A DNA stretch of 8,038 nucleotides from Desulfovibrio sp. UBA4079 (GTDB lineage: Bacteria > Desulfobacterota > Desulfovibrionia > Desulfovibrionales > Desulfovibrionaceae). The first letter of the stretch is position 1; each line of letters starts with the position of its first letter. The notes beneath the pieces are model-generated. The model had not been told where the DNA came from. It did not search any database and saw only the letters and a list, made by a program, of their open reading frames with translations. Below, in pieces: positions 6,007-8,038 of this stretch. The translations under genes were made by a program, and so were the position numbers. The stretch lies in assembly GCA_002382645.1 (NCBI GenBank), contig DFYP01000175.1, positions 1,728 to 9,765 of the forward strand, read 5' to 3'.

Positions 6007-6036
6007 TTGAAAAAGTCTAGAGATGGGAGCTGAAAT
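6007..6036 (+). promoter_or_regulatory. Candidate promoter of the lipoprotein hydrolase gene
   Basis: TTGAAA (6007-6012) is 18 nt from TGAAAT (6031-6036), with 5 and 4 consensus matches. A second candidate closer to the gene is TTGCCG (6061-6066), 16 nt from GATATT (6083-6088), with 4 and 4 matches. The region is AT-rich, which raises chance matches, so I cannot choose between them. Confidence 0.4.
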
Positions 6037-6159
6037 GGAGATGAGCATTGGGAAGAAATATTGCCGCTTGCATCGGTTCTCTGATATTGATTAGGGGCAG
6101 AGGTGGTGTTCGGCGCTGTGACCACGCATCCGGGGAGACATGCGGAGGGGAGGAGGGCC

Positions 6160-7407
6160 ATGAGGATGTGCCGAGGCGTTCTGTTTGCGTGTCTGGGGCT
6201 GGTTCTGGTGTCCTTGCTTCTCGGTGGGTGCGCGAAGAAGGTCAAGTCGGCGCCGGTGCCCGCAGGAACAGGGGAAGAACAGGCGCCCGCAGGAACACCG
6301 GAAGAGAAGCAACCGGCCGTCGAAAAGATTTTGAAGCCGGCCGAGTTGTACGGTGAGGAAGTTCCGAGCCGTTATTTTGAATCCGTCTATTACGGAGCCA
6401 GCGGGCGCATTGATGTGAAGGACCCACGAAATGTCGTTTACACCAGCGTTCGCAGCAAGGAGATTTCCCTTGGCGTGTGCCATCTTAAAATAAAGAAAAG
6501 CACGGTGTTCGACATAGTTGGGAGGGAGCTGGGAAGATTATTGAGGGGCGCATGGAGCAGGCTCCCGGACGATTCTGTTGGCCATGAATTCCAAATCACC
6601 GAGGCGATACCATACTCAAAAGAACAATTTTTTGAGTCCGTTAATGAGGAACTTGGCCTGTATGCCTTGGATGAAAATAATGAAAAAAACATGCTCCTGT
6701 TCATTCATGGGTTTAACAATTCATTTGAAGAGGCAGTGGAAAGAACAGGATGCATTGCAAGCTATGCAGACTTCAAAGGTGTTGCTGTAGCGTATGTTTG
6801 GCCGTCAAAAGAGAATTTCTTGCTCTATTTCAAGGACAGGGCCGTTGCGGATTGGTCCGCCTTCATGCTGCAACTGTTTATTGTTGACTATCTTTTAAAG
6901 TCTGATGCTAAATACATATCGGTCATTGCCCACAGCATGGGTGGGGAAGTCTTCGTCAAAGCGTATTGTGGTTTGATTGACCAGGCGAAGTCAGATAAGA
7001 AGCTAATGTCTCAAATGAAGAAAATAAAAAGGATCATCCTCGCATCGCCAGATATAGACTATATCACTTTTTTAGACTTTTATCTTAAGAAGATGAGGAC
7101 GCTTTCTCCTGATATATACTTATACTTTTCTCAAACAGATTCCGCATTGAAGCTCTCTCAGGGATTACAAGGTACGGAGAGACTCGGCTCTTCTCTCGTA
7201 TGCAACAAAGAAATCGTCTGCACTGACACCTCGAGCGTTAATTCCGATTTTTTCAACCACGCCACGATTGCCAGCAGCAAGACGGTGTTGGAAGACCTGA
7301 TGTGCATATTCAATGAGAAATGTAGCCGCAACCAACAGAAATACCTGGAAAGCAGGCCCTGTGGCGGCGGCCTGTCCTATTGGAGGCTCAACCCGGCCGG
7401 GAACTAG
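6160..7407 (+). CDS. Lipoprotein alpha/beta hydrolase, DUF900 (COG4782)-like
   Basis: A 415-residue lipid-anchored hydrolase, probably an esterase or lipase-like enzyme on the outer membrane. The start at 6160 follows an AGGAGG stretch (6151-6156); the ATG at 6166 is equally possible and has better spacing (9 nt). A signal peptide ends in the lipobox LLGGC with Cys24; Ala at +2 favours the outer membrane. A Pro/Gly/Glu linker (30-60) contains two copies of a 9-residue unit. The hydrolase domain (~67-385) shows the DUF900 pattern: VPSRYFESVYYG (68-79), FIHGFNNSFEEAV (181-193), VWPS (213-216), the nucleophile elbow AHSMGG with Ser259, SPDID (296-300), a YFSQTDSALKLS block (322-333) whose Asp327 is the likely acid, and NHA with His367 as the likely base. 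The substrate is unknown. Two 60-bp lines I counted by hand in its body are 32% GC, against 73% in the gene at 904, and AAA/ATA/TTA codons are common, so it looks horizontally acquired. Confidence 0.85.
   Translation: MRMCRGVLFACLGLVLVSLLLGGCAKKVKSAPVPAGTGEEQAPAGTPEEKQPAVEKILKPAELYGEEVPSRYFESVYYGASGRIDVKDPRNVVYTSVRSKEISLGVCHLKIKKSTVFDIVGRELGRLLRGAWSRLPDDSVGHEFQITEAIPYSKEQFFESVNEELGLYALDENNEKNMLLFIHGFNNSFEEAVERTGCIASYADFKGVAVAYVWPSKENFLLYFKDRAVADWSAFMLQLFIVDYLLKSDAKYISVIAHSMGGEVFVKAYCGLIDQAKSDKKLMSQMKKIKRIILASPDIDYITFLDFYLKKMRTLSPDIYLYFSQTDSALKLSQGLQGTERLGSSLVCNKEIVCTDTSSVNSDFFNHATIASSKTVLEDLMCIFNEKCSRNQQKYLESRPCGGGLSYWRLNPAGN
6256..6309 (+). repeat. Two tandem 27-bp units in the lipoprotein linker
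   Basis: Units at 6256-6282 and 6283-6309 encode VPAGTGEEQ and APAGTPEEK. The shared words CCCGCAGGAACA and GGAAGA keep the same phase. The array extends the flexible tether between the lipid anchor and the hydrolase domain, and its copy number could vary between strains. Confidence 0.7.
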
Positions 7408-7415
7408 CCGCGCAA

Positions 7416-7453
7416 GGGAAAGCCCGGGGCCCGGGCCTGCGTCGGCCTTTCCC
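7416..7453 (+). other. Stem-loop after the hydrolase gene
   Basis: GGGAAAG (7416-7422) pairs with CTTTCCC (7447-7453), and inside it CCCGG (7423-7427) can pair with CCGGG (7431-7435). It starts 9 bp after the stop codon. There is no T-run after it, so it is at best a helper of the downstream terminator or an mRNA-end structure. Confidence 0.35.
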
Positions 7454-7477
7454 GGAGGAGGGGACGTGGCGGGAACG

Positions 7478-7510
7478 AAAAAGGCGGAAGAGGAACCCTC
7501 TTCCGCCTTT
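7478..7510. terminator. Bidirectional terminator between hydrolase and RNase genes
   Basis: A perfect 11-bp stem, GGCGGAAGAGG (7483-7493) against CCTCTTCCGCC (7497-7507), has a 3-nt loop AAC. It is extended by AAA/TTT at the base (7480-7482 with 7508-7510). On the minus strand it ends in TTTTT (7482-7478), a good U-run for the ribonuclease gene. On the plus strand TTTGGCTTT follows, a weaker tail for the hydrolase gene. Confidence 0.88.
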
Positions 7511-7512
7511 GG

Positions 7513-7537
7513 CTTTCCGTGAAACCGGCGAAGCCGG
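7513..7537 (-). repeat. 25-nt terminator-associated repeat, copy B
   Basis: Read on the minus strand, this starts 1 bp after the ribonuclease stop codon and is identical to 1648-1672 on the plus strand. It includes a CCGGC-TTC-GCCGG hairpin and the ACGGAAAG word, and leads into the terminator stem at 7483-7507. Confidence 0.8.
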
Positions 7538-7538
7538 A

Positions 7539-8038
7539 CTATTCCAGGATGTCCACCAGGATGGTGTTGTCGAAGCGCTGGCCCAGCTCCATGAGCTTTT
7601 CCCGCTTGTGGTTCAGCAGGTACAGGGCCAGGTCCTTTTCGCAGGCATAGGTGAACGGCTGGGGGCAGCCGGGCCGCCGCAGGAGCCGGAACATCTCCTT
7701 GATGGCCAGCAGCGACTGCCATTCCATGTTCCGCCGGATGCCCGCGCCCTCGCAGCAGGGGCAGGGCTCGGTGGACACCGAGAGCGCCGAGGAGCCCAGG
7801 CGCTGGCGCACGATCTCCATGAGCCCGAAGCCCGAGATGCGGCCCACGTCGGTGCGCGCCCGGTCGGTCTTGAGCGCGTTCTTCATGATCTTTTCCACTT
7901 CGCGGCAGTGCTTGGAATCCTTCATCTCGATGAAGTCCACCACCACCTGGCCGCCGATGTCCCGCAGCCGGAGCTGCTGGGCCACGGCCTCGGCCGCCTC
8001 CATGTTCGTGGTCAGGGCCATCTTCTGGAAGGTCCCGG
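7539..8038 (-). CDS. Ribonuclease E/G family protein, C-terminal part (5' end outside window)
   Basis: An endoribonuclease of the RNase E/G family, which cleaves single-stranded AU-rich RNA in rRNA maturation and mRNA decay. About 165 residues are visible; the frame stays open to the window edge (GTFQK precedes the first Met at 8021), so the start is elsewhere. TNMEAAEAVAQQLRLRDIGGQVVVDFIEM matches the core of the DNase I-like catalytic domain, with the Asp of VVDF at the position of the second catalytic metal ligand (E. coli RNase E Asp346). GRISGFGLMEIVRQRLG follows, then CPCCEGAG, the Zn-link CPxC motif used for dimer/tetramer assembly. Only about 65 residues come after the Zn-link, and there is no long disordered scaffold, so it resembles RNase G or a short RNase E without a degradosome arm. 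The first catalytic Asp and S1 domain must lie upstream, outside the window. It converges with the hydrolase gene and ends in a strong terminator. Confidence 0.92.
   Translation of the reverse strand, partial: GTFQKMALTTNMEAAEAVAQQLRLRDIGGQVVVDFIEMKDSKHCREVEKIMKNALKTDRARTDVGRISGFGLMEIVRQRLGSSALSVSTEPCPCCEGAGIRRNMEWQSLLAIKEMFRLLRRPGCPQPFTYACEKDLALYLLNHKREKLMELGQRFDNTILVDILE

Larger units (their letters stand above)
5896..6159. other. Divergent intergenic region between dksA-like and hydrolase genes
   Basis: The two genes here point away from each other. The dksA side (5896-5960) is GC-rich and holds its ribosome-binding site (5903-5908), the GGCCCG/CGGGCC dyad (5923-5936) and the word GGCTAGTGT on the minus strand (5958-5950). 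From about 6005 to 6100 the DNA becomes clearly more AT-rich and contains promoter-like hexamers for the plus-strand hydrolase gene. No small gene was found; the minus-strand frame crossing it has no ribosome-binding site or recognisable protein. Confidence 0.6.

Noticed and set aside
5892..6245. A 117-codon minus-strand frame across the divergent intergenic region
   Set aside because: It crosses both the hydrolase signal-peptide region and the dksA start, has no convincing ribosome-binding site, and resembles no protein I know.
5990..7410. The AT-rich segment as a mobile element insertion
   Set aside because: No transposase, integrase, terminal inverted repeat, target-site duplication or tRNA attachment site was found at its edges. 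Only the composition suggests transfer.
1648..7537. The two identical 25-nt copies as ends of a composite transposon
   Set aside because: They are in opposite orientation, but each is tied to a stop codon and a terminator stem, and the genes between include no transposase. A terminator-associated repeat explains them better.

Overview
The window looks like a chromosomal segment of a GC-rich Gram-negative bacterium. I infer a member of the Desulfovibrionales or a close relative. The clues are the roughly 70% GC genes, a short DksA-type protein, a PHP-plus-glycosyltransferase fusion, a lipoprotein with a normal lipobox, and stem-loop terminators after gene ends. No rRNA, tRNA, CRISPR array, transposase or phage gene was found. 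The organism call is an inference from gene content, not from a marker gene.

Layout, left to right. (1) 1-578, plus strand: the C-terminal half of an OFA-type MFS transporter, followed by a strong terminator. (2) 904-1647, plus strand: a secreted protein of unknown function with a BamE-like stretch, behind a predicted sigma70-type promoter that overlaps a 45-bp inverted repeat. (3) A bidirectional terminator, then three minus-strand genes read right to left: a short DksA/TraR zinc-finger protein (5895-5548), an 811-residue PHP-domain/GT4 glycosyltransferase fusion (5518-3083), and a nucleoside-phosphorylase-like domain fused to four predicted membrane helices (3000-1720). (4) 6160-7407, plus strand, divergent from dksA: a lipoprotein alpha/beta hydrolase of the DUF900 type, whose body is far more AT-rich than everything around it. 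(5) A terminator, then the C-terminal part of an RNase E/G family ribonuclease on the minus strand (8038-7539), which runs out of the window.

How the genes may work together. The DksA-like gene and the PHP-GT gene are 29 bp apart and probably co-transcribed. That would put a glycoconjugate enzyme beside a stringent-response-type regulator. The phosphorylase/membrane gene follows after 82 bp. It has its own leader, whose layout resembles the dksA leader, so it may be read from its own promoter as well as by read-through. The hydrolase gene looks like a separate acquisition placed between dksA and the ribonuclease gene.

Most worth following up: the phosphorylase/four-helix membrane fusion, where an Asn may replace the usual catalytic Asp; the AT-rich lipoprotein hydrolase; an exact 25-nt element shared by two distant terminators; and the inverted repeat over the promoter at 702-767. 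I saw no complete multi-gene defence or mobile system.
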